From NCBI GenBank assembly GCA_041752115.1, contig JBGSHS010000265.1, positions 49,392 through 113,391 of the forward strand: a stretch of 64,000 nucleotides of DNA, given 5' to 3'. The notes under the pieces were generated by a model, which did not search any database, had not been told where the DNA came from, and worked only from the letters and a program-made list of their open reading frames with translations. Positions 28,749 through 38,120 of the stretch are shown piece by piece (position 1 is the first letter of the stretch; each line of letters opens with the position of its first letter). This DNA comes from JAJRVM01 sp041752115. GTDB lineage: Bacteria; Planctomycetota; Planctomycetia; Pirellulales; Pirellulaceae. The translations under genes and the position numbers were made by a program.

Positions 28749-29549
28749 ATGCAGTTGGCCCTGTGGCATATTCTGATCCTGGCGGTCGTGCAGGGAATCA
28801 CCGAATTCCTGCCCATCAGTTCGAGCGGCCATCTGGTCGTATTGTCGGCGTTCATTGCCTCGGGCAATCCGGAGCATCTGGATGTGGCCGATCTGAATGT
28901 GGTCCTGCACCTGGGAACGCTCGCCTCGATCCTGGTCTTCTACTGGCATCGCATCTGGCGGTTGCTGGGCGAGGATCGCCGGGTGATTCGACTGCTCATC
29001 GTGGGCACGATCCCCGCCGTGGTGATTGGACTGGGGATCAAGTTTGCGTGTGAGCAGCTGATTGAGAGTCCGTTGCTGGCCGGCCTGATGCTGCCGGTCA
29101 CCGGCCTGATCCTGCTGTGGGCAATGCGTGGCATGCAGGGGAAACGCGAGTATGCGGAACTGAGTGACTGGGAGGCGTTTCTGATTGGGCTGAGCCAGGC
29201 CGCAGCCATCCTGCCGGGGCTGTCGCGCAGTGGTACGACGATTTCGGCCGGGCTGAAGCTGGGGCTCAAGCCGCAGGCGGCGGCCACGTTCTCGTTCCTG
29301 TTGGCGATCCCGGCCATTGCGGGCGCAGGGCTGCTGACCGCCATCTCGCTGGTGAAGAAGGGAGGACTCACGACTCCCTGGCATTACCTGGCGATTGGAG
29401 GATTCGTCTCGTTCGTGGTGGGACTTGTCGCCCTGTACTGGCTGATCAGCTGGCTGGAAAAAGGTCGGCTGCGTCTGTTCGCCTGGTGGTGCATTCCGCT
29501 GGGGGTTGCTGTGACGGTGTGGCAGGTCTGGCTGCTGCTGCAGCGTTGA
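28749..29549 (+). CDS. uppP: Undecaprenyl-diphosphate phosphatase (UppP/BacA)
   Basis: A 266-residue polytopic membrane enzyme that dephosphorylates undecaprenyl diphosphate to recycle the lipid carrier for cell-wall and polysaccharide synthesis. The two catalytic motifs are present: QGITEFLPISSSGHL near the N-terminus (the (E/Q)GxTEFLPISSxGH pattern) and PGLSRSGTTI near residue 155 (the PGxSRSG pattern). About eight membrane helices are predicted. ATG 28749 was chosen since family homology starts there. Confidence 0.95.
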   Translation: MQLALWHILILAVVQGITEFLPISSSGHLVVLSAFIASGNPEHLDVADLNVVLHLGTLASILVFYWHRIWRLLGEDRRVIRLLIVGTIPAVVIGLGIKFACEQLIESPLLAGLMLPVTGLILLWAMRGMQGKREYAELSDWEAFLIGLSQAAAILPGLSRSGTTISAGLKLGLKPQAAATFSFLLAIPAIAGAGLLTAISLVKKGGLTTPWHYLAIGGFVSFVVGLVALYWLISWLEKGRLRLFAWWCIPLGVAVTVWQVWLLLQR

Positions 29550-29882
29550 GCGGTGTCGAGGCTGACGAGCCCGGCAGTACTCACGGTTCCGCCTGAGGGG
29601 TTTTGCATCTCCTCTTCTCCTGAAAATTGGACATTCGTTGTCCGGTATTCTGTGGTTCAGACGCCTCATTCGCGTCGGCCTCGACTCGAGCCGCCGCGAC
29701 AAACTGGATTGCAGGCGATTGGACAGATGGGTTGATGCCGATAGAATGGAGGTGATTGTCGAGCTGCATGGTCGCCGTCGGTGGGCACCGGTGGGTGTCG
29801 AGCGTGGTGGCGATGGTTCGGCGAAGCGGTTTCTGCGAGCCGGTGCCAGCTTGGTTTGGCTTGTGGGTGACCATCCGCTGTC
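29550..29882. other. Intergenic region upstream of ssrA
   Basis: 333 bp that should hold the tmRNA promoter. No clear boxes could be assigned, and no gene is seen. Confidence 0.4.
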
Positions 29883-30242
29883 GGGGGCGAAATTGGATTC
29901 GACCGGATAGCTTGAAGTGGAAGTGGCGTGTCGTGGTTGGTCAGTTGGCCACGTTAATAGCTGACCACAAATTTACTTGCCGAGGAAAACCTCGCACTAG
30001 CTGCCTAGAAACAGGTAGCTCCGGCTGCGGATCTTAACCGGAGAGATCCAAAAGTCGGTTGTCAAATCCGGTTCGTCGCCGGTCATGTCGAGCACGCTGG
30101 CGGCTAAACTTTGTTCTCGGCTAGTCTCGCAGGAACCCGGTCGGCAGGGGTCCGGCGGGGCGAAACTTCAAATTGTCGGCTACACACGTAGAGGCTTCCA
30201 TGGAAATGTCTCGGGACGCGGGTTCGATTCCCGCCGCCTCCA
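29883..30242 (+). ncRNA. ssrA: tmRNA
   Basis: The RNA begins GGGGGCGAAATTGGATTCGA and ends with a tRNA-like T-arm (GCGGG TTCGATT CCCGC) and CGCCTCCA. The 7-bp acceptor stem carries the G3-U70 pair required for charging by alanyl-tRNA synthetase. The resume frame at about 29973-30009 encodes AEENLALAA followed by TAG, a typical degradation tag ending in ALAA. tmRNA with SmpB rescues stalled ribosomes. A CA end (A73 preceded by CTCC) is encoded, but no full CCA follows. Length 360 nt fits a one-piece bacterial tmRNA. Its 3' end is a common integration site, and accessory DNA follows. Confidence 0.95.
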
Positions 30243-30246
30243 CTTA

Positions 30247-30268
30247 GTCGGGTTCCGCAACCCGTCTC
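30247..30268 (+). other. Small hairpin after ssrA
   Basis: CGGGTT ccgc AACCCG forms a 6-bp stem with a 4-base loop just after the tmRNA 3' end. It may help 3' processing; it lacks a T-run. Confidence 0.4.
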
Positions 30269-30277
30269 GATCCACAC

Positions 30278-30307
30278 AAGGCCCGTCAGCAACCACTGGC
30301 GGGCCTT
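30278..30307 (+). terminator. Probable ssrA terminator
   Basis: An 8-bp stem AAGGCCCG / CGGGCCTT with a 14-base loop is followed by a weak T-containing tail (GCTCGTTT). Position downstream of ssrA supports a transcription terminator. Confidence 0.5.
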
Positions 30308-30914
30308 GCTCGTTTGGTGCACGTATAGCGGGATTTGCGAGCGTGGGCTTGATTCGCGGTCACGAAATCGCGGGACTCACCCCCCCGCCCAAAAAGCCCC
30401 AAAAGTCTCGAACTGGCCCGAGAGTCTCAAAATCGCGTGATACACCCCAAGTGAGTCCCGCGATGGAAGTCCGGTGAAAACAACAGGTTGCGGAAAGCGA
30501 CTTTTTTCCAGTTTGGCGTCCTCTGCCAGTAGACAGTTGCAGCACAACCCGTGTCTCGTCGGTTCGACTCAGGTCCGTTCGACCAGTTCCCAGTCGCCCG
30601 TGAAGGGCCTCTCTCCACCGAACGTTGAACACGGCTCAACCTGCAAAGGTCCATTTCACCGGAGCGAGTTTAGCAGGGGCCGCCATGTCAAGGAAATCGT
30701 CCAAACGGCGGGCGGCGATTCAAGCCGATGTAGTCATTCGAGTGGTTACTCCGAACGTCAATCGAACAACGTGTGGTAACGTGCGAACTGACTTTGCGGT
30801 CGCGACTCTCAAGGTGAATTGGCCCCGTTCGCGTATAGCCACGCTACTTCTACCTGCCGATGGGCTGCGCATCGCCATGACTCGCGGCAATTGCTTCGAT
30901 GTTGTCTGTTGAGA
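30308..30914. other. Gene-free stretch downstream of ssrA with a possible tRNA remnant
   Basis: No gene is seen over 600 bp. Around 30545-30590 there are two T-loop-like strings (GGTTCGACTC and CGTTCGACCA) but no acceptor stem that closes. I read this as debris at a tmRNA integration hotspot, not as a working tRNA. Confidence 0.4.
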
Positions 30915-33900
30915 CTATAGCGAGCTTATTCGGTGAATTACTGTGCCCAATTGGTAGAGACCAAGAATTGCCAAGATCAACGCGGATGCACCCACCACTC
31001 CGAGGGCAATCCGAGCTAATAGAGGAGGCGTGCCTTGTTCCGCGGCCGCGTTGAGACGACGGGACGATAATATGGCCACGATCGCTGCCCAAATCGGGAA
31101 CAGGCTGAGGATCTGGAAAACGAAACTCCCCAGCGCTCCGAAATAGACGGCAAAAACACCTTGCGCGAGCTCTGAATTCCCGGAAAATCCGAAGAGGCGA
31201 GTGAGAACGGTTATCGTAATAAGAAAGGTAGCTTCTGCCACCAGGACCAAACAGAAAGGCATAAGGGCTCCTGTCTTTCCTCTTACGAATTGAAAGCCGC
31301 AAGTGAGCAGCGTCAGATGAAAAATACAGGAGATCGACCACACCACGGCGGCGATTGGAAAAAATCCAGGTGCCTGACCGCTTCGGAGTCTCCCGACCAT
31401 CTCACTTTCTGTTAAGTCAGTATCTTCCTCTCTTTGCTGGCGGGCTTCCATCTCATGCAAGTATGGGGGGACATCGGCGATGTCGATCACAAATGTCGAG
31501 ATCGATTCGTCCGAGGAACCAGCTTTGGCTGCAACCACGATTCTGCGTGTTTGTCGCTCGCTGAACTCGAATCCTTTCGCAGCGCGGATTGCGCCTTTTG
31601 AGTCCATTCGAAAGAGTCCCCCCGCATCGTCAATTAGGCGAAGAGTTGTGGTCGGCATGTTCGGTCCTACCGATGTGACGGTTATTCCGGCGTAAGTTCC
31701 CTCGACCGCTCTCATGGGAATCTGGTTGGGCGATTCATCGATGTCCGATGGAGACGAGGGAGTGGTAGCAAGAACCTTGATGCGGAACTTACCGGTAACA
31801 ACATCAGATGTTTCGCCTTGCGCTTGAACGATGATGTCATGTTGTCTCCCGGACCCGTAATCCAGTAGCGATCCATTAGCCACGGTTACTTCACCCGTAA
31901 TCGAATTGACAGCAAACCTGCCACCCGCATCATTCGTCAAGCGGTATCTTGGCATTTCGAATGAATCGCCTTCCACTGCTGAAATAATACCAGCCGCTGT
32001 ACCATCGCTCGCTCGCTCTAGTACCGCGTCACTTCGTGGATCAAGATCGCTGATTCCCTGGTTCGAAGAAGAGAGCAGTATTGAGACTATCAAGATATAG
32101 GCTAGCCCAGATATCGCCATCGTTGGCACGCCGACGAGAGCTATAGCCGCTGCACGCCGGAGTTTATTCGATACACTGTTCTTTGTAACCACTGTCGGTT
32201 CTGCCAGGTTTGGATCAGAAAGAAACAACGCTCTTCCGAAAAGAGCTAATCCGATCAGTGAGGAACATATCGATGTGATCGTGTCAAATATATCCAATGC
32301 GTTCGTATTCAGATCGGCTCTTAGTACTTCCGCAGTCAAGAGTAAAAGCAAGAGCACGATCCACGTCATCGCCTTGGTCGCGTACCACGTCGCCCCAATA
32401 TCAATCACCCATCGGTGGCCTTTCAAAGTGAATAAACCCAACACTAATGGCAGCAACAACAGTGGCAGGATTACAAGTAGGATTACACCAGGCTCACTCC
32501 TGTCCGCAAATTGGGCTGCCGACAGAGCTGGAAGATTCGAAGCGTTCAGAAGCGATTCAGCAACTGCATACAATCCAGCAAGCGTTGCGGTGTGCTTGCC
32601 GGACCACCTCCAGAGTTGCTCAAGCGTCCCAGCGGGTCGCGCTCGAACCGGCTGATCGTTGAGCCACCTACGTAAATCCGCTGCTAGCTCGGAAGCACTC
32701 TGATATCGGCGAATCGGCTCCTTGTGAAGGCACTTCTCGCAAATCGTGTCGAGATCACGTGGGATAAGAGAATTGAGCTTGCGCGGGTTCGGCGCATCGT
32801 CATAGATAACCTGATGCAGCAGCATCCGAGTGTTTCCACGAAATGGCAATTCACCCGTGAGCAACTGGAACAAGATGACTCCGACAGAATACACATCGCT
32901 CCGCGCATCCGCCGTATGTGCTTCGCCTCGTGCTTGCTCCGGCGACATATAAGCCGGTGTGCCAAGTATCTGGCCGTCCACCGTCATCGTGATTTCGCCG
33001 GCATCGCGTCTGGCGAGGCCAAAATCCATCAGTCGTGGATTCCCTTCACTATCCAACATGATGTTTCCAGGCTTCAGATCACGGTGGATGACTCCGCGAT
33101 CGTGAGCGTGCTGGAGCGCATCGCAGATGTAGGCACAGAGGGATGCTGCTTGGCGCGCAGTAGGAGGATGACCGGTTATCCAGTCCGCAACGGTAAGGCC
33201 CCGGACGAATTCGCTGACGATGTAGAGGGTGTCGCCGTCGCGTCCAACTTCGTAGACAGGAACAATTCCCGAATGGCTTAGTTGTGCCGCGTTTTGAGCC
33301 TCTCGCAAAAAAGCCTTCTCTTGAGCTGCATCAAACTGGCCGTGCCGAGGTATTTTGATAGCGACTGTACGATCGAGCTTCGTATCGCGAGCCTTCCAAA
33401 CACTGCCGAAAGCGCCCATGCCGATCCTATCGACCAGCTCGAAGTGATTTACGCGAGTGATTGCACTAGCGATCTTTGTTGCCGATCCATCGCTAAGGAG
33501 ACTGAAATCGCTGCCACAAGACGGGCACCGAATGCTCTCGAGTTCTGCATCGGGTACGAGCTCAATCGGATTATGACAGTGTGGGCAGTCCACATGGAGG
33601 CCGACTCCCGCAAGTACTTCTTGGGCTTGCCGCGTGTGAGCGATGTGTGGTCGCCGGAATGCTCGCTCAACAATGCTCGTATCTTGCGGAAAACGGTGCA
33701 GGTAGTCCTCCAGCATTGGTTGCTTGCCATGAGCTCGTAGCAGCTCAAGTTCGAGCGTCAGCAACTCAGACAGTAAGTACCGGCGAAGCTCCGGATCGTG
33801 CTGAAGATACAATTCGACTTGTGGGTTCAAACCCGCTCGAAAATCGCTCTCGAATTGATCGGCAAGGCTGTCGAGCCGCTCTCTCTGTTTTAGCGATAGT

Positions 33901-33917
33901 TCGGAGGACGATTTCAT
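30915..33917 (-). CDS. Membrane Ser/Thr protein kinase with zinc ribbon and cadherin-like repeats
   Basis: A 1000-residue protein. After a helical region (1-100) a zinc ribbon is seen (CPHC ... CPSCG, about 110-135). Residues 157-425 are a Hanks-type kinase with GMGAFGSVW, the VAIK lysine, HRDLKPGN, DFGLA and the APE-like AYMSPEQ. Several membrane helices follow from about residue 440. Two Ig/cadherin-like repeats lie at about 635-730 and 735-830 (YRLTNDAGGRFAVNSITGEV; LRLIDDAGGLFRMDS), then four more helices. A kinase with cadherin-type repeats between membrane segments suggests sensing or adhesion outside the cell. The gene is AT-richer than the first 30 kb. It lies downstream of an ECF sigma gene on the same strand, the usual planctomycete pairing. 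Confidence 0.9.
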   Translation of the reverse strand: MKSSSELSLKQRERLDSLADQFESDFRAGLNPQVELYLQHDPELRRYLLSELLTLELELLRAHGKQPMLEDYLHRFPQDTSIVERAFRRPHIAHTRQAQEVLAGVGLHVDCPHCHNPIELVPDAELESIRCPSCGSDFSLLSDGSATKIASAITRVNHFELVDRIGMGAFGSVWKARDTKLDRTVAIKIPRHGQFDAAQEKAFLREAQNAAQLSHSGIVPVYEVGRDGDTLYIVSEFVRGLTVADWITGHPPTARQAASLCAYICDALQHAHDRGVIHRDLKPGNIMLDSEGNPRLMDFGLARRDAGEITMTVDGQILGTPAYMSPEQARGEAHTADARSDVYSVGVILFQLLTGELPFRGNTRMLLHQVIYDDAPNPRKLNSLIPRDLDTICEKCLHKEPIRRYQSASELAADLRRWLNDQPVRARPAGTLEQLWRWSGKHTATLAGLYAVAESLLNASNLPALSAAQFADRSEPGVILLVILPLLLLPLVLGLFTLKGHRWVIDIGATWYATKAMTWIVLLLLLLTAEVLRADLNTNALDIFDTITSICSSLIGLALFGRALFLSDPNLAEPTVVTKNSVSNKLRRAAAIALVGVPTMAISGLAYILIVSILLSSSNQGISDLDPRSDAVLERASDGTAAGIISAVEGDSFEMPRYRLTNDAGGRFAVNSITGEVTVANGSLLDYGSGRQHDIIVQAQGETSDVVTGKFRIKVLATTPSSPSDIDESPNQIPMRAVEGTYAGITVTSVGPNMPTTTLRLIDDAGGLFRMDSKGAIRAAKGFEFSERQTRRIVVAAKAGSSDESISTFVIDIADVPPYLHEMEARQQREEDTDLTESEMVGRLRSGQAPGFFPIAAVVWSISCIFHLTLLTCGFQFVRGKTGALMPFCLVLVAEATFLITITVLTRLFGFSGNSELAQGVFAVYFGALGSFVFQILSLFPIWAAIVAILSSRRLNAAAEQGTPPLLARIALGVVGASALILAILGLYQLGTVIHRISSL

Positions 33918-34183
33918 CGGATCAATCTCGCGGTGTGGGCTAATTGTAGATCGCGGTCACTTGACGCATCATCTTGAGGACTATTCTGAAAGACTCAAGT
34001 TGTATTGGTGCTAGAGCCTGCCGGTCCCGGCCTTGGGTTGGAATCCGGCCGTCATCTAAGTTTGAACTGGTGAGATCAACGGCGCGGCCGCCAGAAAACT
34101 CAACTGTCTCAAAGAGGTTGTCCGGACTCAAGATACGAGAGACTCAACGTGAATCACAATATGCTACCTATACGATGACGACG

Positions 34184-34792
34184 CTATCCAGACGACAAGG
34201 ATTCCCACTTCTGCCGGATGAGCCGCAGTTTCCGTTCGACCGCGCGCAAAGATATCCCCAACTGCCGCGCAATTTCCTGGTTTGTGTAGCCTTCCAATCT
34301 TCGGACAGTTATCTTCTGCAGGAGTTCATCGTTGAGTCCCTCGAGCATCTCACGAACTTCCAAAGTAAAAATGTCGACGACCTCCGGATCCGGATCCTCA
34401 ACTTGTTCGATGCCAGGCGCCACCGAAGATTCAGCAATCAGCTTATCAAACACAGACTCACCACGATTCATCCCACCACCCCGCTTGGCGGCCAGCTCAC
34501 GCCGTATGACTGCGATGGCCCTTCTTTCAGCCAGCATCGCCAAGACTTGCCACAGGTCTTTTTCATTACTTAGTTGCTGAAAACGCTGTTCCTTTACACC
34601 GCGAAAAAAAGCATCAAACGCGGAGACGGCAATATCTTCTTCATCGACCGCACGGCGTGGTATGTTTTGCAGTCGCCTCCGTGCCGCATTAATCAGCCGG
34701 TGAATAAAACGCGCCCAAATCTGGTGGGCCGCCTGCGATTCGTCGCGTATTAGTTGTCGCAGCAGCTCGCTCACGGAACGTAGTTCTGACAT
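34184..34792 (-). CDS. ECF-type sigma-70 family factor (planctomycete type)
   Basis: A 202-residue protein. The N-terminal half has sigma region 2 features (FIHRLINAARRR, DIAVSAFDAFFRGV) and the C-terminal half a helix-turn-helix region 4 (RRLEGYTNQEIARQLGISLRAVERKLRLIRQKW). It is predicted to direct RNA polymerase to a small regulon. It is followed by the Ser/Thr kinase gene on the same strand, 266 bp away; such sigma factors are thought to be controlled by their partner kinases. The frame is open to 34849, but MSELRSVSELL at 34792 fits the family start. Confidence 0.87.
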   Translation of the reverse strand: MSELRSVSELLRQLIRDESQAAHQIWARFIHRLINAARRRLQNIPRRAVDEEDIAVSAFDAFFRGVKEQRFQQLSNEKDLWQVLAMLAERRAIAVIRRELAAKRGGGMNRGESVFDKLIAESSVAPGIEQVEDPDPEVVDIFTLEVREMLEGLNDELLQKITVRRLEGYTNQEIARQLGISLRAVERKLRLIRQKWESLSSG

Positions 34793-34838
34793 CGTGTAAT
34801 CCTCGGTCGTCAGTGTGCCAATACAGCTGGCTAGTATA

Positions 34839-35156
34839 CTACAACCCACGGTTCCTCGGCTGATGTGCTTTGTTCTTCAAGTGAGTTCGCAGCTGCTGCT
34901 TAAGAGCAGTCAGCTCCCATTGTGCGGCACCGGTTTCATTTGATCGCAAATACAGTTGTGCGTTGGCGAGGTGGTTGTTAGCCAAACGATACTGGTCGCT
35001 GGACAGAGGCAGTGTCTCCAAGTGCATAAGCACCTCTTCGGCATCGTCATTCGTGCACTCTTGATTGCGGAGCTGCCGGACGAGGCCGTTCAGCGCAGTA
35101 AGGAGAGGGCGAAAGACAGAATCCATGGTAGTGGTGTGGTTGTGTTTCGTCAGCAT
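34839..35156 (-). CDS. Small hypothetical protein upstream of ECF sigma
   Basis: 105 residues, mostly helical and polar, without a membrane segment or known motif. ATG 35156 is preceded by AAGGAG at 7 bases, a good Shine-Dalgarno site, which supports that it is real. It lies 46 bp upstream of the sigma factor gene, whose long open frame overlaps its end. It may belong to the sigma/kinase operon. Function unknown. Confidence 0.6.
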   Translation of the reverse strand: MLTKHNHTTTMDSVFRPLLTALNGLVRQLRNQECTNDDAEEVLMHLETLPLSSDQYRLANNHLANAQLYLRSNETGAAQWELTALKQQLRTHLKNKAHQPRNRGL

Positions 35157-35532
35157 TCTTGACTCCTTGTTGCTGAGTAGGTGGGCTGCCTTTATGGCAG
35201 CCTCGGAGTTAAACTAGCAGCAAGAGTCGAGGACCCCGCCAAAGATCTGAGTGAATAGCTCGCTCAGCCGGCTTCGGCTCCATTCACATAGTTATTGACT
35301 TCAACGGCAGATTTGGCGTTGTTCGTCCTGCACGAAGTCGGACATTCCGCGGTCGTCTTAACTTCGGCCTGTTAGACGCATTGGTGTGTGCTGATTCGGG
35401 ACACCGCTGCACCCCGAGGGACTTGGACGAGAGTCGCTGAGGCTGGACAAACTTCAGCGGCGAAGCACAACTTCCAACTCGTGTCGGCGTCCAAGACCGA
35501 AGTCGCGAAGGGACACAACAGTGGGGACGCTC
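35157..35532. other. Intergenic stretch between kinase operon and recombinase cassette
   Basis: No gene recognised. It holds a short imperfect inverted repeat around 35259-35290 (CAGCCGGCTTCGGCTCC). It may include one edge of the recombinase-borne element. Confidence 0.4.
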
Positions 35533-36012
35533 TTAAGGCGTAGATCGATACCCCTCCAAAGAGTCACTCCTAAGCAACCATACCCCCCGCCTCTGGTCGG
35601 ACCACACCAACGGCAGGTCTTTCTGCAAACGCCGGAGGCTGATGCCTTCCGGCTCATCCCCATCGAGAATCCGTTCGACGATTTCCGGAGCAAGTGATGT
35701 GAGCCGCAGTATGCGGCCGACGTAGGTGCGATCGACAGCGTTGGCCGCTGCCAGGTCTTCGAGGCTGGCATATTCGCGGGACTCGAGTTGCTCCTGCCAG
35801 CGATAGGCCTTGGCGAGGGCGGCGACGAGCGAGCCGTTTGACTCTCGTTCCGGCGCGGCTTGGCCGTTGTTGCCGCCGTGGGTGAGTACCATCTGTCGAC
35901 CGTTGCGTCGGTGAAATCGGACGGGGATTCGCACGACGATCGCCTCGCCGTCGCGCGACACGGTCAGGCCCGGGTAGTTCTCCTGTTGGCTCTTTCCAAC
36001 GTGATCAATCAT
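35533..36012 (-). CDS. HTH-type accessory protein of the serine recombinase cassette
   Basis: A 159-residue protein starting 8 bp inside the end of the recombinase gene (ATG 36012). The C-terminal half has a helix-turn-helix/KorB-like pattern: AAANAVDRTYVGRILRLTSL then LAPEIVERILDGDEPEGISL, ending with WSDQRR. Small proteins of this type regularly follow large serine recombinases in mobile elements of Proteobacteria and Planctomycetes. It is probably a DNA-binding regulator or recombination directionality helper. Its role is inferred from context. Confidence 0.75.
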   Translation of the reverse strand: MIDHVGKSQQENYPGLTVSRDGEAIVVRIPVRFHRRNGRQMVLTHGGNNGQAAPERESNGSLVAALAKAYRWQEQLESREYASLEDLAAANAVDRTYVGRILRLTSLAPEIVERILDGDEPEGISLRRLQKDLPLVWSDQRRGVWLLRSDSLEGYRSTP

Positions 36013-37543
36013 CGCTTCCCGCTCCAATGGGGCCAAGTTCGCCGGCGACCTGCTCGATACCTTTCGCGCGGAACCGAACCTCCACGCGTTCCTTCGAGAC
36101 CGTGATCTTCTCCACCAGCAGTTCCAGCACGCGTCGCTGTTCGTCTGGATGCAGGACTTCCCAGATGGGATCGATGTGCTGCAGGGCATCAGTGACGTCG
36201 CCGAGTCCAACCACGTCCGTCGACGCGTGCTCCCTCTCGAGTTGGCCAATGGAGCGATCCAGTGCATTTAATTCGCCGTTGAGTCGCTTGAGTTCGTCGG
36301 CCATGAATTCGTTCTGGTTGCCGAGACTCAGCAGTGCGCGAATCGATTCCCGCAGCTGGTCGCGTCGCTGACGCAGCTGTGCGAGGTGCTCCGTCGCCTC
36401 CGGGCTCGGCCCCGCCGAGGATCGTTCCTGGATCTCACGGTATGTCCGCGCAATCACGTCGGGGTGCCGGAGCAGGGCCCGCACTTGGTCGACAACCACG
36501 GTCTCGATTTCACCTGCCGGCAATGTGGGCAGTTCGCAATTGCCGTAGCCGGTCTTTACGCGCTTCGAGCAGGCGTAATAGCGGTACTCCCGACCGTGGT
36601 TGGTTGTCCATGCCGGCTGAATATGGCTGCCACACTCGCCACACCGAAGCAAGCCGCGTAGCAGAGCCGAACGCCGGACCTGATGCCTGTGGGTGTACGT
36701 CTTATTGGCCCGCAACACGTCCTGCACTTTCTCGAACAGGTCGGCCTTCACGATCGCCGAATGTTCGCCAGGATACGCCTTGTCCTTGTGGACGATCTGG
36801 CCGATGTACTTGCGATCGATCAGGTGTTCGTAGACGGTGCGCCCTTTCCATGGCTTGCCGCCAAAGTCCTTTCCAGTCTTTGTGCGATACGTTTTGGTGA
36901 CGACGCCTTCGGCGTTCAGGGCCTCGGCCACCTTGCGACAGGAGTGCAATTCCAGAAACAACTCGAACATCCGCCGAACCAGTTTGGCTTCCGTGCGGTT
37001 GACGACGTAGCGCTTGTTGACGATGTCCAGGCCAAGTACCGGCTGCCCGCCGATATATTTGCCCAAACGTGCCGTCGCGAGCTTCTTGTCGCGGATCCGT
37101 TCGCCGATGATCTCCCGTTCGAACTGCGCAAACGACAGCAGGATGTTCAGCGTGAGCCGCCCCATGGACGTCGTGGTGTTGAATTGCTGTGTGACGGAAA
37201 CAAAGGACACTTCGTGCTCGTCGAACACGTCGATAAGCTTGGCGAAGTCCAGCAGTGAGCGGCTGAGGCGATCCACTTTGTAAACGACCACGCAGTCAAG
37301 CCGGCCGCCACGAATATCGTCGATCAACTGCGTCAATGCCGGGCGGTCCATGTTCCCGCCGGTGAAGCCACCATCATCGTAACGCTTGGGCACGCACTGC
37401 CAGCCTTCGTGTCGCTGGGACTGGATATAGGCTTCGCCCGCCTGACGTTGTGCGTCGAGCGAATTGAACTCCTGGTCTAGCCCTTCTTCATGACTCTTGC
37501 GCGTGTAGATCGCGCAGCGGATGGAACGACGGTTGTTATTCAT
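36005..37543 (-). CDS. Large serine recombinase (resolvase/invertase family integrase)
   Basis: A 512-residue site-specific recombinase. The N-terminal catalytic domain has RCAIYTRKSHEEG (with the nucleophile Ser in the YTRKS motif), KRYDDGGFTGG, and VYKVDRLSRSLLDF carrying the conserved Arg residues. The recombinase domain follows (about 165-270), then a zinc ribbon (CGECGSH ... CSKR, about 310-345) and a coiled coil (about 390-440). This is the architecture of phage and transposon integrases that need no host factors. It overlaps the gene before it by 4 bp and the gene after it by 8 bp, so the three are translationally coupled. Confidence 0.95.
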   Translation of the reverse strand: MNNNRRSIRCAIYTRKSHEEGLDQEFNSLDAQRQAGEAYIQSQRHEGWQCVPKRYDDGGFTGGNMDRPALTQLIDDIRGGRLDCVVVYKVDRLSRSLLDFAKLIDVFDEHEVSFVSVTQQFNTTTSMGRLTLNILLSFAQFEREIIGERIRDKKLATARLGKYIGGQPVLGLDIVNKRYVVNRTEAKLVRRMFELFLELHSCRKVAEALNAEGVVTKTYRTKTGKDFGGKPWKGRTVYEHLIDRKYIGQIVHKDKAYPGEHSAIVKADLFEKVQDVLRANKTYTHRHQVRRSALLRGLLRCGECGSHIQPAWTTNHGREYRYYACSKRVKTGYGNCELPTLPAGEIETVVVDQVRALLRHPDVIARTYREIQERSSAGPSPEATEHLAQLRQRRDQLRESIRALLSLGNQNEFMADELKRLNGELNALDRSIGQLEREHASTDVVGLGDVTDALQHIDPIWEVLHPDEQRRVLELLVEKITVSKERVEVRFRAKGIEQVAGELGPIGAGSDD

Positions 37544-38046
37544 GCGTTGCTCCGATCATTCTTCAATGCCGGCGACAGGCCAAAGAAGCGGTTGCCACTC
37601 CAGTATGAACCTGTAATGGCCCGGGCCACCGCACTGAGGCTGCGGTACTTCCTTCCGTCGTGGAGGAATCCGTCTTCCTGCACGATCACCTCGTACCGTT
37701 CACCATGCCAGTCGCGCAGCAGTCGCGTTCCGGTCTGCAGACTTGCGGCTTGGCGCCGGCTGGGCTTTTGGGGGTTGGCGTCGGACGTGTCGGCAGCCAG
37801 TTCCTGCAGTCTGCTGCGGGCTTCACGCGAAAGGCCTCCGAAGACCAGTTCCTGTATCCGGTACGCAAGGCGTCGCACCAGGTAGCTGCGACCAAGCCGC
37901 CCCGACTCCGTTCCGAAGAGATCGGACCACCGCTTGCGCAACTGATCCATGGACATCCGATTCAGCGCGTCGATCTGACTCAACACGCTGTGTTGATCAG
38001 CGCTGTTACACGAAGGTATGCTCACTTTCACCGATTGTCTTTCCAT
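37540..38046 (-). CDS. DUF2924-family protein of the recombinase cassette
   Basis: A 168-residue protein with the DUF2924 pattern: LRKRWSDLFGTESGRLGRSYLV, LAYRIQELVFGGLS and the C-terminal GTRLLRDWHGERYEVIV, ending with YRSLSAVARAITGSYWSG. This domain nearly always accompanies large serine recombinases in mobile elements; its biochemical role is unknown. The overlap with the recombinase start is ATGA. Confidence 0.85.
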   Translation of the reverse strand: MERQSVKVSIPSCNSADQHSVLSQIDALNRMSMDQLRKRWSDLFGTESGRLGRSYLVRRLAYRIQELVFGGLSREARSRLQELAADTSDANPQKPSRRQAASLQTGTRLLRDWHGERYEVIVQEDGFLHDGRKYRSLSAVARAITGSYWSGNRFFGLSPALKNDRSNA

Positions 38047-38120
38047 TTCCGTTTCTCCGATAAGCAGGACACGAAACTCACGATTGCGGAGTGACAGTGA
38101 GCCTCAACCGGCCGGAAAAC

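Noticed and set aside
30545..30592. A tRNA gene downstream of ssrA
   Set aside because: Two T-loop-like strings are present, but no closing acceptor stem or clear anticodon arm.
30427..30654. Minus-strand frame with a GPESNRR motif
   Set aside because: This motif is the typical antisense translation of a tRNA T-loop (GTTCGACTC) and marks a tRNA-like remnant, not a protein.
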